Positions 31,041-44,111 of a DNA stretch of 64,000 nt are shown piece by piece. Location: NCBI RefSeq assembly GCF_000499385.1, contig NW_013651666.1:17501-81500 (forward strand), given 5' to 3'. A program made the position numbers and the translations under genes. Origin of the DNA: Eimeria necatrix (taxonomy: Eukaryota > Apicomplexa > Conoidasida > Eucoccidiorida > Eimeriidae). Position 1 is the stretch's first letter, and the number at the start of each line of letters is the position of its first letter. The notes below the pieces were generated by a model. It saw only the letters and a list, made by a program, of their open reading frames with translations. It did no database searches and was not told the DNA's origin.

Positions 31041-34000
31041 TCATATGTCAGGACGACCGGGCATGGGAAAGCTACGAGCGAGGGCCTTTACCCGATCTCG
31101 CAGATTTGAAATGCGAGGGTGAGAAGGGCTGACATGCTTTCGGAACTCCGCGAGTTTCTTTCCCGACTTCTCTAGAACCAAAAAAGCAGCGCAGTTTACA
31201 TTACAACCATACAGCCGGTGCTGCTGTCTATGACTCGCTCTCTGCTTGTGATTCCCCAACGTGTGTCGCTTCACTTCACTGTAGAGACCACCTCACCGAG
31301 GGGAACAAAGCTGCTTTCTACAGCAAGCTTCCCAAAGGCGAGCTCGGCCGGTGTATAAACGTATCAGTTATGTCTCTTCTATGCGAGCTTTTCAGTATAC
31401 GAACAGGCACGTTCCTACGGATAATCCTCTTACCTGTTTGCACATCTGTTCACATGTACAAATGCACGCACATTGTGCTCTTAGTTAAGGCATACCTTGA
31501 ATCTCACAGCAAATGTCAACCGCCTCCCTGATAAAATCTGCAACCAGCTTAAACTCCTCAGCGCCGAAGCCGCGAGTCGTCATGGCCGGAGTCCCAATGC
31601 GCACACCTGAGGATCGGAGCAGACTTGTGCATAAAATTATATTTACTTGGCTATTGCAAACCACGTTCAAATGATAAAACCGGCCGTAGATGGCACCTAG
31701 TCATTTTCGGTTCCGCAGCGAGCTGCCTCTGTACCAATTCGACAACAAGCGGTGCCATCGGTGGCACAATCTACCCCACACTACTCTGATGATCCTCCAA
31801 GTAGTATTATGATGACCCTCCACATCCCCTATGTTAAGCCCCTAAACACTCATACCCTAGCCCACCCGTTGGAATTCCTGATGAGTCCCCAGCGATGGAA
31901 TTCTTATTCAACGTGATGTTGGCCATATCACAAATCAACTGAAGCTTCGCGCCTGCTCGCGAAAGAAACGATAACCTATCTTTGCGCCGTCATAACTCAT
32001 TAAAACTTTTAGAATTAAGACATATGAATCCATCTGGATGCTTGAGGGACGAGCTGGACACATGGTTTCCTGAGCTGGCCCTCTCATTTGGGCGCAGATA
32101 AGTATCCACGCAGGGCCTCGAAGAGTGTACGCATACTGTCACTGCGCCAACCTGAAGATACTTGCTAATAGCGTAATTGCTTAATTATCATCGCTCTCTC
32201 ACCTCACCTGTCAGGCCCTGAGGCTTCAAATCAAGGAGCAGCAAGTGGTTGTCTGTCCCACCAGTGACGAGCTGCAAGCCATGATTTTGTAGCTCACGCG
32301 CCAGCACCTTGCAGTTTTCTAATACACAGCGCGAAAATGCACGCCATTCAGGCGTGCAGGTCTGAACGCAGATGCACTTTCCTCACGCACTTCGTTGTTG
32401 TGGCCGCACCTCACGTACTATGTGTTTGCAGCTGCAGTGACGTCGCGAAGTCTCTGTAAGTAGATAAATCATTATTGATCGCTGATACGAGGCTACACCA
32501 ATCTTAGCTGAACGATTACGATAAACGGTTCCCTGTGTCACGTGCCTGCTTGAGCTGGTGAGCAACAGCTGCGATATGGTTCTCGTGCGGTCCTCCCTGC
32601 AGCCCAGGGAAGACTGCTGAGTCAATTCTAGAGGCTCCATTTGGTACGCGCCTAGTATTGACAAAGATAATCCCGCTACGAGGGCCCCTACAAACAGACA
32701 CAGCAAGAGCATCTGATGCATAGGAGGGACCCTGCTGTCTGCTTGCTGGTGTGGTGGAGGGCATGCATATGAAGCACAAAGGGGATCCTTCTGGCATGAT
32801 AACTTAACAAAGCACAACTGCTGCTCCAAGTAATCGCATAGGCAAAAATAGTGCACAAGTGCCTGCCACACGTCAGACGGATAAAGTGCTCGAACCTGAG
32901 CGTCTTGTGAGTTGTCGTTGTCACTACATCGCAGTACTTAAAAGGCGACTCAAATATTCCAGCGGCGACGAAGCCGCTAAAGTGAGCCATGTCGCACCAA
33001 AGGATGGCCCCCACTTTGTCTGCAATTTCTCTAAACCTTTTGTAGTCCAGCAGCCTGCGCAGATTCAGCCCCAAAATTGCAAAGGTACTGCCTGCGAGTG
33101 GAATGGCACGAGAAAAGTAAGCCCTGAAAAAAAGAAAAAAGGCCAGTAGCAAGCTGCAAAGCTGCAAAGCCCAATGAAAGCTGAACGCAACTGATGCCTA
33201 TCGATCCACTCCCAAAATGCACCTGAACACCCGGCCATGAAGCACTCGTGGCGACAGGTCACGAAGCCCTGGTGACAGCTGAGAAACATGGCCGTAACAA
33301 AGCCTGCACCGATGACATACCGAGGATAAGCTGAGTGCCCACAAATTATCATTTTGGGCCTAAACACAGTGGCTACCTTCTCCAGGTCGTCGTAGTCTAT
33401 GAGCCCCGTCTTGGGGTCCAAGCCGTACGGCAATGACTCGTAGAAAAGTGACGTGGCGCTTATGCGTCGAGATGGAGTGTACGCTCCATGTGTCAAGTGG
33501 CCGCCTGAACACATGACAGCGAATCACGGAAGTGCAAAACTTGTGCAACAACAAGGTCCCACAGGAGCACCACGGTCTGCTACTGTCCTGGCATTTGTCC
33601 GCACTGAGTTCCAAAGATGCACAGGCCTCTGCTGCTGTCCGGATATTTATCCGCATTGAATGTATATCCGATGCCCAATTAAGACTCCAGCTTCGTTTCC
33701 TTTTGTGCACTGTGTGCCGAGCTACCGTCATTGAGTCCGAGGCCCATGAACCGGTCATGGGGCTGCAGTAGAGCCATGAGCACAGCGAAATTTGCAGGGC
33801 TTCCAGAGTGAGGCTGCACATTGACGTGCCATTCTTCCGGGTCTAAGCCAAACGCCTCCTTGGCCCGTTGGATGCAAAGAGCCTCGATCTGATCTACGAA
33901 CTCCATGCCACCGTAGTAGCGGGCCCCCACGGAACCCTCGGAGTATTTGTTCGTCAGGCAGCTCCCTAGACATTCCTGCACTGCTGTGCTTACGAAATTC

Positions 34001-34245
34001 TGAGAACAGGCACGGGTAAAGGCAGAGCGGCTAACTTTTCTGGGCCCCAAATTCAAAGCCAAAAGTGATTATCTTCTGTCAGCATGCACCACGCAGAGCT
34101 AACCGTCCCAACGCGTCATCTAGACCCAAGGCTGCTGTGTCCGGCTCACTTCCGAGGCAATAAGCTCGATACAGTCAACTTGCCGCTCTTTTTCTTTCGC
34201 CAGAAGGGTGTACAACTCAGGGTCCGCCTCCTTGAGAGGCTGCAT
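31041..34245 (-). CDS. SHMT: Serine hydroxymethyltransferase, 445 aa
   Basis: Nine exons: 34245-34150, 33999-33726, 33504-33321, 33054-32896, 32687-32546, 32361-32208, 31952-31866, 31606-31496 and 31171-31041; the total is a whole number of codons. It makes glycine and methylene-tetrahydrofolate from serine with pyridoxal phosphate, beside thymidylate synthesis. Family motifs in order: [54 protein letters not shown], the cofactor lysine in [16 protein letters not shown] (Lys codon 32906-32904), [27 protein letters not shown] and [16 protein letters not shown] 34245 gives [12 protein letters not shown], which matches the family's N-terminal region but is short, so an extra 5' exon or targeting leader upstream, perhaps near 34,430-34,550, cannot be excluded. 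Intron 5 starts with GC (CAG|GCACGT): only that donor keeps phase and the family's expected residue count. Confidence 0.96.
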
Positions 34246-35944
34246 GCATTAACATCACCTCCACAAACCTTGCCAACTATGAATTCCCCATCCCCAGTTT
34301 CATGTGCACAGTCGAGACAAGTGAGTCAAATCAGACCACATGAGTTCATCGGGATGATAGGCCTTGGCACAGAGTACGCAGCAAACAATTAAGATCCATT
34401 AGCTGCCGATCCTTCAATCTCGAGTCTTTGAAAAGGTAAAACGGCTCGCTTGTTCACAGCCGAGATGAACTGGTCCTAAAACAATATGTCACATAATTAA
34501 TACTTGCCAGGTCATCCAGAGAGATAGCCATCCTTGCTTGAAATGGGGGACGATGCAGTGATCCCTGCGGCGAGCCTGTGAGCGGCATTTCACCGCCTAC
34601 AACGTTGCAGGGAACAACTGCATGCTAATGAGGCTGTCTTGGGGTGTAATAGCCAAAGGTAATGTAATTTAAATGAAACTTTAGGTACTGTGGCGGAAGG
34701 TTGAGTCACATGAAGCACGGACTAACCCGCGACGTGCTTTTTGGTGGGGTTGCTCGGCAGCAGTTCAATTCAGTGACCACATGGGATCTGCGGTGCCAAG
34801 GAGTCATAAAAAAGTTTCACTTAGTATCCTGTCGCAAAATACGGCAACTTTTACTAATTCAAGTAATTGTTGCCCCCAGAGGGGTACCATGTGTTGAGGG
34901 TGAAGCAGTCGCAGCACCTGCAGCCAATGCCACGGTGGCCGCTCCGGAAGATCTCCATCCCTATATATGCATGTCTTATAGTTAAGACTTAAACGCTCAT
35001 TTTCCTCATCGTGATGGTCGGGTCTACGGCACCATGAGGATTCCGGAAGCTCGCCCTTCGGTGACCCACGACCACAGGACTTACGCCCCGGTAAGGCTTG
35101 TTCAGTTTCGGCCCATTAAGCCTCTGGGAAAGGCTGAAAGCTCCGTACAGGTCATCAACACTAATATTTGCCTCCTCCAGGTGAACCAACGGTACGTTTC
35201 AGCCGCGTGTTTTGTAGCAAAGGTTAATGACGCGCTCGAGTATGTGAGTACACTCTGGCTCCTATTCTGACTCAGGCGGGATGCCAGCCTTAAATCAACT
35301 TTAAACGTACAATTAGAAACCATCATAGCAATTACGTAGCAGAAACGCCGTGCACAACTGAAAAGGATGTTTGCTCCAAACAAAGTAGGCTCCGAGCACA
35401 TGGCAGGAAAAGCAGCCAATGCATTAGTTAGAAAAAAACGGTTACGCGGCTGGCAAGCGCCAGCAGCGTGGCTCCCTGCTATGATATGCGATCCATGGGT
35501 CGCCAGCACAAAACTGGAAGAGGGTATCGCCGCTCTTTCCAATGCGCTGCAGTCCTTTTGGGACCCTTAATGGGGAGAGGGACTTGCATATTAGGCCTCC
35601 AGGCACTTCACGGGTCGCCTGCCGTCTTCCCTCATTCTAAGGAACAATCAAACAGACAAGAGCATCAACATCCGATTAGTTCTGCTCTGATCACCCGCTG
35701 GCGTCCTTGGCGCTGTCACAAACTGTCGTATCTGCAACTTCCACGCGTTAAAACATGCAATTATCAGCGCTTGTGCCCAGTACAGTCCAAAGCGGTCAAT
35801 GCAGCGTCAAGAATGGACGCGCAATTAGCCTTGATATGCATGCAGGGTCATTCACGGGTGCACTCCACAAGAGGACGCTGAGCTGCTCATAGGGGTGCGG
35901 CTAACCACTCATTAACTCATTCAAGAATGGGCCAAGCTTCTAAG
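34246..35944. other. Intergenic, with a doubtful small plus-strand gene
   Basis: Within 34,990-35,094 the plus strand reads DGRVYGTMRIPEARPSV up to a good donor (CCCCG|GTAAGG). The opposite strand is also open and has its own GTAAGT in the same place. I cannot decide the strand or find the partner exons, so no gene is called. Confidence 0.35.
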
Positions 35945-38900
35945 TTAATCGTCCGGCGTAATGTTAAAACGTGTCTGCCGGGACACTGCGGGTGATTTGT
36001 CGTCTTGTGGCCGGGGCGAGTTTTGGCGGGGATGCAGAGTTTTGGGGTCTTTGTGGGCATATTGATGGCCTGTAACAGCGGCATCATCACTCGCCTCAGA
36101 GCTAAGCCTGCGGTGAGTTACTGTTGTTGCGGGCGGCGGAGTTGCTTGCACTGCTGGTAATGTACTATGGGGTGCCACCGTAGACGCGCTCCCCTCACGC
36201 CGAAACGTCTGCTGGCGACGTTCACTTCGTTCAATAGCTTCCCCATTGTACGGATATGTGAACCACTGAGGGTGGTTATGGAGGATATGCTGTCTCAGCA
36301 GAGATTCATAAACTTCGAAAAAAAGCCTAGGAATCCAACACATTCAAACAACACGTTTGACCCACTTTCCCTTTTGCACCAGAAACACGGCGAAAATTCC
36401 CCTTCACCTCAGCTGTAACTTAATTCATACTGACCTTGCTTGACACCCAGCCACAACGCGAAAGAGGTCAACTAGCATATTCAAACAGGTGAAGGCAATA
36501 CAATCGCCAATCCTATAAAATCAAATGGATGTACGCGGAGAGTGCTCGTGCACACAATTGAACCCAAAATCTGCGCATTTCTACCTACTTTTCCATTCGG
36601 CCATCACGCCAGTCCAACAGGATTACACGACCGCTTGAATCTGTCAGGCTCCACGTGCTGGTTGTGGCAGAGGGCTGCTGTTTAGGCCGACAGCCAGTGC
36701 CTCGCGCCGTCCCGTTTAGCCTGAAGAAATTACAAGTATCGAGATCTTACGCAAAAGCGAAACAGCAGTCACCTGCATGTGGTAGCAAGAGCTGATCCGG
36801 CAAATTCATTCTGTTGCGAGCAACTCTAAAAAGCCACTTCACCACTTAGTGCCGTTTGTGAAGGGTTCAATGCATTAACATTTTCCCACTATAAGCTACC
36901 TAGTGAGAAACAGTAGAATAGCTTACCGCCTGACAGTACCCTTGGTGTGTGTGTTGCCAAATACACCTGATTCATTGCGAGGCGCTGCCGGGGCAGTAGG
37001 TGCCGCGTCGTCCGCCTTCATCTCTGCTTCTGCCTCAGCCTTGCGTCGCCGGTTACGAGAAGTCCTCCGTTTGTGGCGACCAGCCCAACGAGACTCCCTC
37101 GACGGGTAGCGGAATAGAGCAGCACTAGGACGGTTCCGATGTGGGCCGCCTGCAGCTCCCGGTGCTTGGAAGCTCCCAAAAGTTGCCGGTGGTGCAGGAC
37201 GCCTTTCCGGTTCAGAAAGAGACTTGCTGCTATCGGCATCACTACCACTGCTCATCCAGCTGCTGTGCGTCTCGTTGTTGCTACTAGAGCTTAGGCTGTT
37301 GCTGCTTAAATCACTGTCGCTGCTACTGTCCGCCGAATCAACCATACTACTGCTGCTACTGCGTCCCAGCCTCTCCACGCACCGACAAGGTGACAAAGGG
37401 GTAGCCAAAGGGAGACCATCATCTACCGTAGTCACGCCAGAGTGGGCAAGCTCTTTACTTTTCTCAGTGGCGGGGAGCCTGCTGTCTCGTGACGAATCCG
37501 CCGTCCTCACTGAAGCAAGAGCGGTACCACGTGTTTTCAGTGCCGTGCAAGGATCTCCTACGTCTGCCTCCAAGGGGGACTGTGCATCAGCCCAATCCTC
37601 AATAGTTGTGCACGACCTGACCAATGAGCCTTCTTCCAGTTCTGCACTTTGTTCTACCCGCTGAGGTGTGACCGACAGCAAATCTGCGCGGCTGACTGAC
37701 TCTCTACTTGGGAGAGATGCCGCTGCTATACCTGCACCAACAAAACCGCCGCAGCGACTGCAAATCCTAGTACCTTCCCCTGTAGTCTCCGTCACGGTAC
37801 CCTCATTATCTTCATCCCTCCTTTTCTTCCTGAACGCTTTCTTCAATTTGGCCTCGAATGACCCCCGCCGCAACCCCTGTTGTTGTGTGCCTGGATCTCC
37901 CTGTAGCTCTGCAAGATCCATAATTCCGAAGCCTAGCCTGTTAGTGCTCATTAGCGATGTGGAATCTAGAGCTAGGTAAGATATTTCCAGGCTTCGTCGA
38001 ATCTGAGTAAAGCCATAAACGCATGTTGTGTGATGTTTAAGCACCTGAACTGCAGTGCGCACCACATCCTACCTGCATTCCGATTGCCACTGGGCAGCGG
38101 GTATTTCCAAACGCAGATTCCTACTAATATTCACAGAGTTCTCCATGGCAAGAAAGAATACACTGCACGTCGACTGAGGCTTACAAGGTGTTCCAGAGGC
38201 GACGGAATGTCGAAGTCATCACGCACAGCAATTGCTGCTGTCTCCCTAACAGTCAAGTGGTGGCGGGCGCAGATCTGAAGTAGCTTTGTAGCCAGACGAA
38301 GCGTTCTCAGGCAGTTGTCTCTCAAGGCAACTCGGCGTGACAGACGCTCCAAGTCCTTGTCTACGTCGAAAGAGTATATCAGGCGCAGCTCGCTTTCGCT
38401 GTATGGCTCCTGGAGAAACGCACAAACAGCCAAGAACTACGGAAATATACAATGAGCCTTGCCCAGTGCAAACATACGGCCGACGATTCAGACTGGTTGA
38501 AGACTCCTTAAACTGGTGTCCAAAGTCAACGCATCAATAGATCACATACTGGCACGTGGACTAGCGCTAAACGCCTCATAGTAGTAAGTCCGTTAGACGC
38601 CGGAAGGAGACGCAGTTATGCAGACAACACTAGCCGTGTACTTACTTTGCTCTGGGGCCAATCAAACCACACGAGGTCCAACGAAGCGACGTCAAGAACA
38701 TCCGTCAAGATCATGCCGTGATCGATTGGAATTAATCGAAACCTGCGGTTGGACCACCTGAAGCAACATCTCCGTCACGCTAAAACTCTTGTGGTATGGT
38801 CCACTGCTAGACGTTCGCCACGTGACCAGAAAGTATTGTGGAAGATTAGTCGACTTACTTTGTAGGCTTCCCATCAGGTGTAAGTACCCCTGTAGCCGCA

Positions 38901-41030
38901 GAAGCAGCGGTTTCAGCACCAACGACTGCGGCCTTGTCAGCGACGCAAAGTTGAGTTCCGCAAGAGCCCACAGCAGAAACACTGCGCAGCAATTTGCTCT
39001 GTATCTGCTTAACAACCCCTCCTGAGGCCCGAAGGCTCCGCGAGCTGCTGCCAGCCGATGGCTCCTTTTGATACCCTACGATTGGAGCCACTAAAATGTT
39101 ACTATCATTCCGGTCAAGATTCATAACACGTAAATCAAATATAGCAATACGGTGTACATCTCCAACAGAGAACAGACGCGCGTCAAAGTTCCCCACACAT
39201 TCCTGCAGGAGACAACACAGACGACATGAATGTCACACGCTGAATGAGCGCAGGCACATACTTTCTACACAATGCGTTCACGGCAGATCAGCCTTACTTT
39301 GGCCTCTACAAACGCCTGAAAGCTGCCAACCTTCCAGGAGACGCTAGGAGATGACTCGCTGCGGACATATGTACTCATCATCACGTCCCCGTCGACCTGC
39401 TCAACGCGCCGCAGGACAGAGTGCAAAAAAGATGAGTAAGTGAGCTCATGCGATGCATCAAGTGATCTGTCATGCCGCAGAATCAACCGCCTCGCCATCA
39501 GTCTTCTCCTCTGCATCTACCTGAGCCTCTTGCATCTCTAAATTGTCCGTGAAAGCGCGCACAAACTGGAAATGCTACGGGGCAAGTAATGTCCTCCCTA
39601 CACAGGCGGAGTGCCACATGATAAAAAAACAAAAGGTCAGGCCGAATGGCGTACTTCGATTTGGCCTTTACTGCAGAAGGCTGGGTGACACGCCTCTACC
39701 ATCATAGTCGCAGGAACGCCAGCAAACCCGCCATAGCTTGCGTCAAGGAGGTAGGCAGCGAATTCCCGACCCGCCCCCTCACCGCTAAGCACCCCTCCCC
39801 GTAGCCCTTGCTGACCCAAGCGTCCCTCGTAGCCCCGGGGATTACACGGGGCAAATGCCTCTTCATCCTGAAAGCACGAAAAGCACATGCAACAATTCCA
39901 CGGGCCAAGATATTTCCGTCTGCGAAAAATTGGCACTCGACGGAAAAGTTCGTTGCCCGATGTCCTTCGATTGTGCTTTTCCTTTCCCTTACCTCGGGCT
40001 TGAACACTGCCACAGGGCGCCGACGACCGTCAAACAAAATATAAGTGCCACCAGTCCCATCCATAGTCAGTTTAGGCGCCACATTCCTGCGGAAGCCGAG
40101 GCGGACCTGAAGCACGATAAACGGATCAAAGATCGAAGACGCACCGCCGTCTTGGTCGAAGAAAGTGGACGCGACAGCAAAATGAACAGCACATCGTAAT
40201 ACCTATTGGAAGTGACATATTATGGGCAAGTCTCTCACGTAGGGGGCCCACAAGCAATGTATCTCGCTACAGCTGGCAGCAGCACTCTTACTTCTTCCAA
40301 AATTCTAAGAAGCTCTTTGCTGCGAAAGGTTTGACTGCGTGCGAAGGGCCTGATAGAGGCCTGAGCGCTGCCCCCTCTTACAGCCCAGAGTAGTCGCTTC
40401 ACAGGATTCTCGAAGAAGACAGTCATCGGCCGCCAGTTTGGCAGTTCACTTCCCCTGAAAATTAACCGTACATCTTTTACCTGAGCAAAAACCCCAGATT
40501 CTATGCATGTTGTGCTGGAGCAACATGCCCATTTCTTACACTTTTTTTGCTTTCCATCACACAATAGATGTTGCCTGCACGAGGTATCCAACTGTCATAC
40601 AGACACCACCTTCGTATATTCCATCGCACTTTTGTTTAACCACTTGGTCGCATTCCAACAGACAGCAGCGTAGGTGAGGTTGCACGAGACAGAAAACCAA
40701 CCTACAAGTGCAACACATGACAATTTTGTTGACGTTGTGAATCCGCGATTGCTTGAATGCTGACGTTACCTGCATGGACGCTGGGAGCCTGAGCTTTTTA
40801 ATGAGTAGCCTCTTGACCATTTGTACGTCATAGAATGGATAAATATCAAGTTCGCAGGACCTCGACCCGTGGAGCTCTTCGAAGCAGACCCGGAAATGTA
40901 GATCATCTCCATCAGCTCCTCTTAAAGCGTTGTGGGTAGAGAAGTAGTACAGCGGGTGGGACGGCAGCATCATCACTCCGCCTCCTCCACCTGCCCCGCC
41001 AGCAGCGGCCAGCCCTTCTACAGCAGGCAT
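35945..41030 (-). CDS. Phosphatidylinositol 4-kinase, gamma (ubiquitin-like) type, about 1,040 aa
   Basis: Ten phase-consistent exons: 41030-40770, 40480-40292, 40106-39993, 39867-39655, 39516-39298, 39202-38859, 38757-38646, 38409-38185, 38044-36967 and 36312-35945. The PI3/PI4-kinase-type core of plant-like PI4K-gamma enzymes is clear: [21 protein letters not shown] (nucleotide-binding strands with the lysine), [43 protein letters not shown] (catalytic loop Asp-Arg-Asn-Asp), [10 protein letters not shown] (metal-binding IDHG) and WFDWPQSK. Exon 2 ([13 protein letters not shown]) looks like part of a ubiquitin-like domain, as in this subfamily. The 359-residue exon 9 is mostly disordered: a Ser-rich run and a basic stretch near its end. 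The last exon, after a 650-base intron, ends in a His/Pro/Thr-rich tail. The family phosphorylates phosphatidylinositol or proteins; which applies here is not shown. Confidence 0.9.
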
Positions 41031-41169
41031 CGTCTACGGTGTACGTGCAGCAGAGACCACTGAAGTACACTCGTTGCAACTGCTTTCACTTGCGGTGAAA
41101 GCCGCTCGGGGCAGCTTAATATTTCTGGCAAGACGTGAAGGACGTTCGAAGCGTCAGTGCGCCCATCTG

Positions 41170-42029
41170 ATGCGGTTTCTGTCAAATGAGGAGTGCATGG
41201 GATGCCTCGCTGCTGCCATGGAAGCGTGTCCTGTTAAGCTAAATGTCGCTGCAGCGCTAGCCTCTGCTAGTGCTGCAGCGGAGCGACTTAGAAGTAGTGA
41301 CCCCAGTGAACGCAACGCGTGACTCTGGAGCCAGCGGTTGGTACAGAGTAGCTTGAAGTGTTAATAGAGTGCTCCACAAGACGGCCACGAATTGCTTCTG
41401 GTGCTGCAGCAACTGCTGCTATCGTTTCAGGCTGCTGTGGCGCGGTAGCAACATTGGGGAGCTCAGCCGTACCAGGCTAGAGAGAGTGCTTCTCCGATCA
41501 TCTCTGGCCACTGTTTGCTTTGCTTTGCAGGGCCACAACTTGTGTGTTGCCCCGTAGGCCCCCTCGCGGCCTGCGAGGCAGCGATGCTCCCTACGCAGGA
41601 CGGCCCTGGGTGTGTTGGCGAGATCCAGAAGCCATTCGAACAGAAATGTCACGAGCCAGCCTCGTTCATTCAGCTGGTGTCGCTGAAGACGCAGTCGAAA
41701 AGCTCTTTACTCTGGAGATGAGCATGCAAGCAAGAGGGCGTCCCTGGGATGGCTGGAATCTTCAGTGGCAAGAAAGGCCTTGAGTCACACAGCTGGTGGG
41801 ACTCAAGGGAAGGAAGCACTGGCGCAACTACGATGCGCCCGTCGAAGCCCGTAGCAAGCGGCGATGCCTGTATGGATGCTACGTGGCCTGGCAGCTCTCT
41901 ATTCACAGAGAAGGTCAGCATGCAGATCAGCAGGCGTGGGTGTGGTCGATGGGGTTCGCCGGTCGGCTGAGAGGGGGCTGCGCTGCAGTTGTTACGTTAG
42001 AGGCGGGGTGTTTGAGCAGCTTCTGCTGA
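41170..42029 (+). CDS. Small plus-strand gene of unknown function, uncertain model
   Basis: Exon 1 starts at ATG 41170 (MRFLSNEECMGCLAAAMEA) and probably ends near 41,316 (AACGC|GTGACT), joining an exon at 41531 (acceptor TTTGCAG). That exon reads GRPWVCWRDPEAIRTEMSR, VEKLFTLEMSMQ and WDGWNLQWQERP, then an in-frame TGA, then in the same frame GLKGRKHWRNYDAPVEARS and REGQHADQQAWVWSMG to a stop at 42029. Either the protein ends at the first TGA, or a 63-base intron with a GC donor (CAA|GCAAGA, about 41,732) and acceptor CACACAG removes it. The Trp/Arg-rich pieces look real. Its family is unknown; an N-terminal Arg-rich segment would suit a mitochondrial protein. Confidence 0.4.
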
Positions 42030-44111
42030 CTTATTGACAGAGCCTCTGCCGCTGCTAGCGCTTTATAGAGGTAGAAAAGCCTCACTGGTGGAGTCGGTGG
42101 TAAGCAGCGCCCCACGAGTGGCGAGAGCCACAGGGAGGGCCGAGCAGACACGCAATGGCCAAATAACAGACAAAAAGTAACTTTCAAGCGAAACTCTGCT
42201 TGCCATAGCGCACAGCAGGGTCAGCTCTTGCCGCTTCAGTTACTCTTGCCGCTCCAGCTCAAGCATACATACAGCCGCCTCCACGGCTACCGCCTACAAG
42301 TGATGTTTGGCTGCTGATGACGCACCATCCCCCCCATGAATCTTTAGATCTTGAATTCAATAGAGCTTCAATTTGTTTCAGGTGGGCATGAGAGAGCGTG
42401 TCTCTGGGTTCACATTCACTGCTGATTACGTTCGGTTGCTCTGCATAAGGACTGTAAGAGGCAACGCGCCCGAGCCAGACACCTGCAGCAAGAACGGTTC
42501 AAGGAAGGCTTTTGTAGTCAGTTCAGGCGTGGAACTTCCCGCTGTTAAAGGCGGAAGTTATATAATGATTACTTGTGTATCCTTGCTTAAGATGTGCAGT
42601 GCTTCTGAAGTGTGCGTTGATTGTTGAAGCTCCTTGACGGGTATCTCTGCCCGCGTAGCCCGAGCAGACGGCCGGCAAATGAACAGTACGATAGTGTTTT
42701 CGGATGGTTTATCGGAGACTCTCCTTGGAAGAAGAGCTATGCCTTTCGCATTGCTGTTGTGTTACCAGCTTGGAATGGACGGACAGGAAGCAGTGCGCTG
42801 AGGCTCGGACATTGCCAACTGCGTAGGTAGGCGTTTACAGGTACAAGTAGGAAAGCCTTGTTGGGCACTTTTGTTGATAATGCTGTAGACTGCTTTTCAT
42901 GAAAGGGGTGGCAAGTGCTCGCCACGCCCTTTTGAACTGCGTTGCTGGGGACGAGGGGATTCCGTGGCGTTGTGAAAGTTTCGCCCTTCCAGCTCTAGCT
43001 GCAAATTAGCTTCTCTCGCGAAACGCGCTGGGGATCGAGCCCAATAGTATGTTCGGGCGCTGTACGAAAGGGACCCTAAATCTGCTTGTGCACGCTTGGA
43101 CATGTAACCCATAGCAGTTCGCCTCAGAACCAGCGAAAACCGAATGCCGTGCTAGATGTGATCCAATCAAGGCATTCTTTCACAGTAGTTTGCTATAGGC
43201 CGTCAACAGACAAGGTAATATGCCAGTAGTATGCAGTTCTTCCCCGGACGCTAACGGTAATTTTGCTACTACCTAGTAGTAGCAAAATTACCGGCTGGCT
43301 ATTTTCACCTTTGCATAATTCTCTAGTGAGGAGGGCGCTTCGTTTCTGTTTCAGCTGGGAAAGTATCATTTTAGTTTCTCCGCATTAGAAGCATTCGTGC
43401 AGAAGCAGTCTGCACATTGCGCGAAGTGGTACGAGCGCCGTGGCAGTGATCAGCGGCATGAGTAGGCATTTTTTTATCGAGTCGCATGTTGAAGCAACGA
43501 CTGTGGTACTCAAGTTGTGTATTGAATGATTCATGGTAGTTCATTGCTGCACCATACAGCACTTGTTCACTAGTGGGTCTACGAATCTGCTCAGAAGACT
43601 GCCAGCATACGGGGACTTAACGGCCTGTGATAAAGGCTAGGTCTTTAGCAGCCCCACGCACATGAAGATAGCAAAGAAGTAGATGATCACATGCGTGTGG
43701 CTGATAGAGCGCCTAAATAAACTCTGCAGCTGAAATGCAAGAAGTTCTGACACGCAACAATGCTCCAATTCGTACATGTAAAGCTTAAAAAAAGAATCTA
43801 AATTGGCGGGCGCATGACCGGTCTGCGCAGAGCTGCGAAAGCCATGAGCATTGCAAAAAAGTCAGAATGCCAACACTTCTCTCTTGAAGTGAAAGCTATA
43901 AAATATATATGACGCTGGGTGACGACTTTTGATGGTCGGTTGAGGTCGTGCGTCACCGATTCCGTGCATAAACAAAAACCATTTCAAGCGGCAATCACCC
44001 CTGAAACTCCACCGGCAGGAGGAGAATATCTTTCACCATTGGTGTGTCAGTCTGAATATTTACAAGTGCTGACAGAATTTGCTGAGCTCCCTCTCCAAAT
44101 GGTGTAGAGTT
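42030..44111. other. Gene-free interval with one perfect hairpin
   Basis: About 2 kb without a convincing coding frame. Apart from the inverted repeat at 43255-43293, no structure was seen. Confidence 0.55.
43255..43293. repeat. Perfect 18-bp inverted repeat with 3-base loop
   Basis: Arm 1 is 43255-43272, loop CTA is 43273-43275, and arm 2 is 43276-43293. Every base of CGGTAATTTTGCTACTAC pairs with its partner. There is no T-run after it, so it is not an obvious Pol III terminator. Confidence 0.97.
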
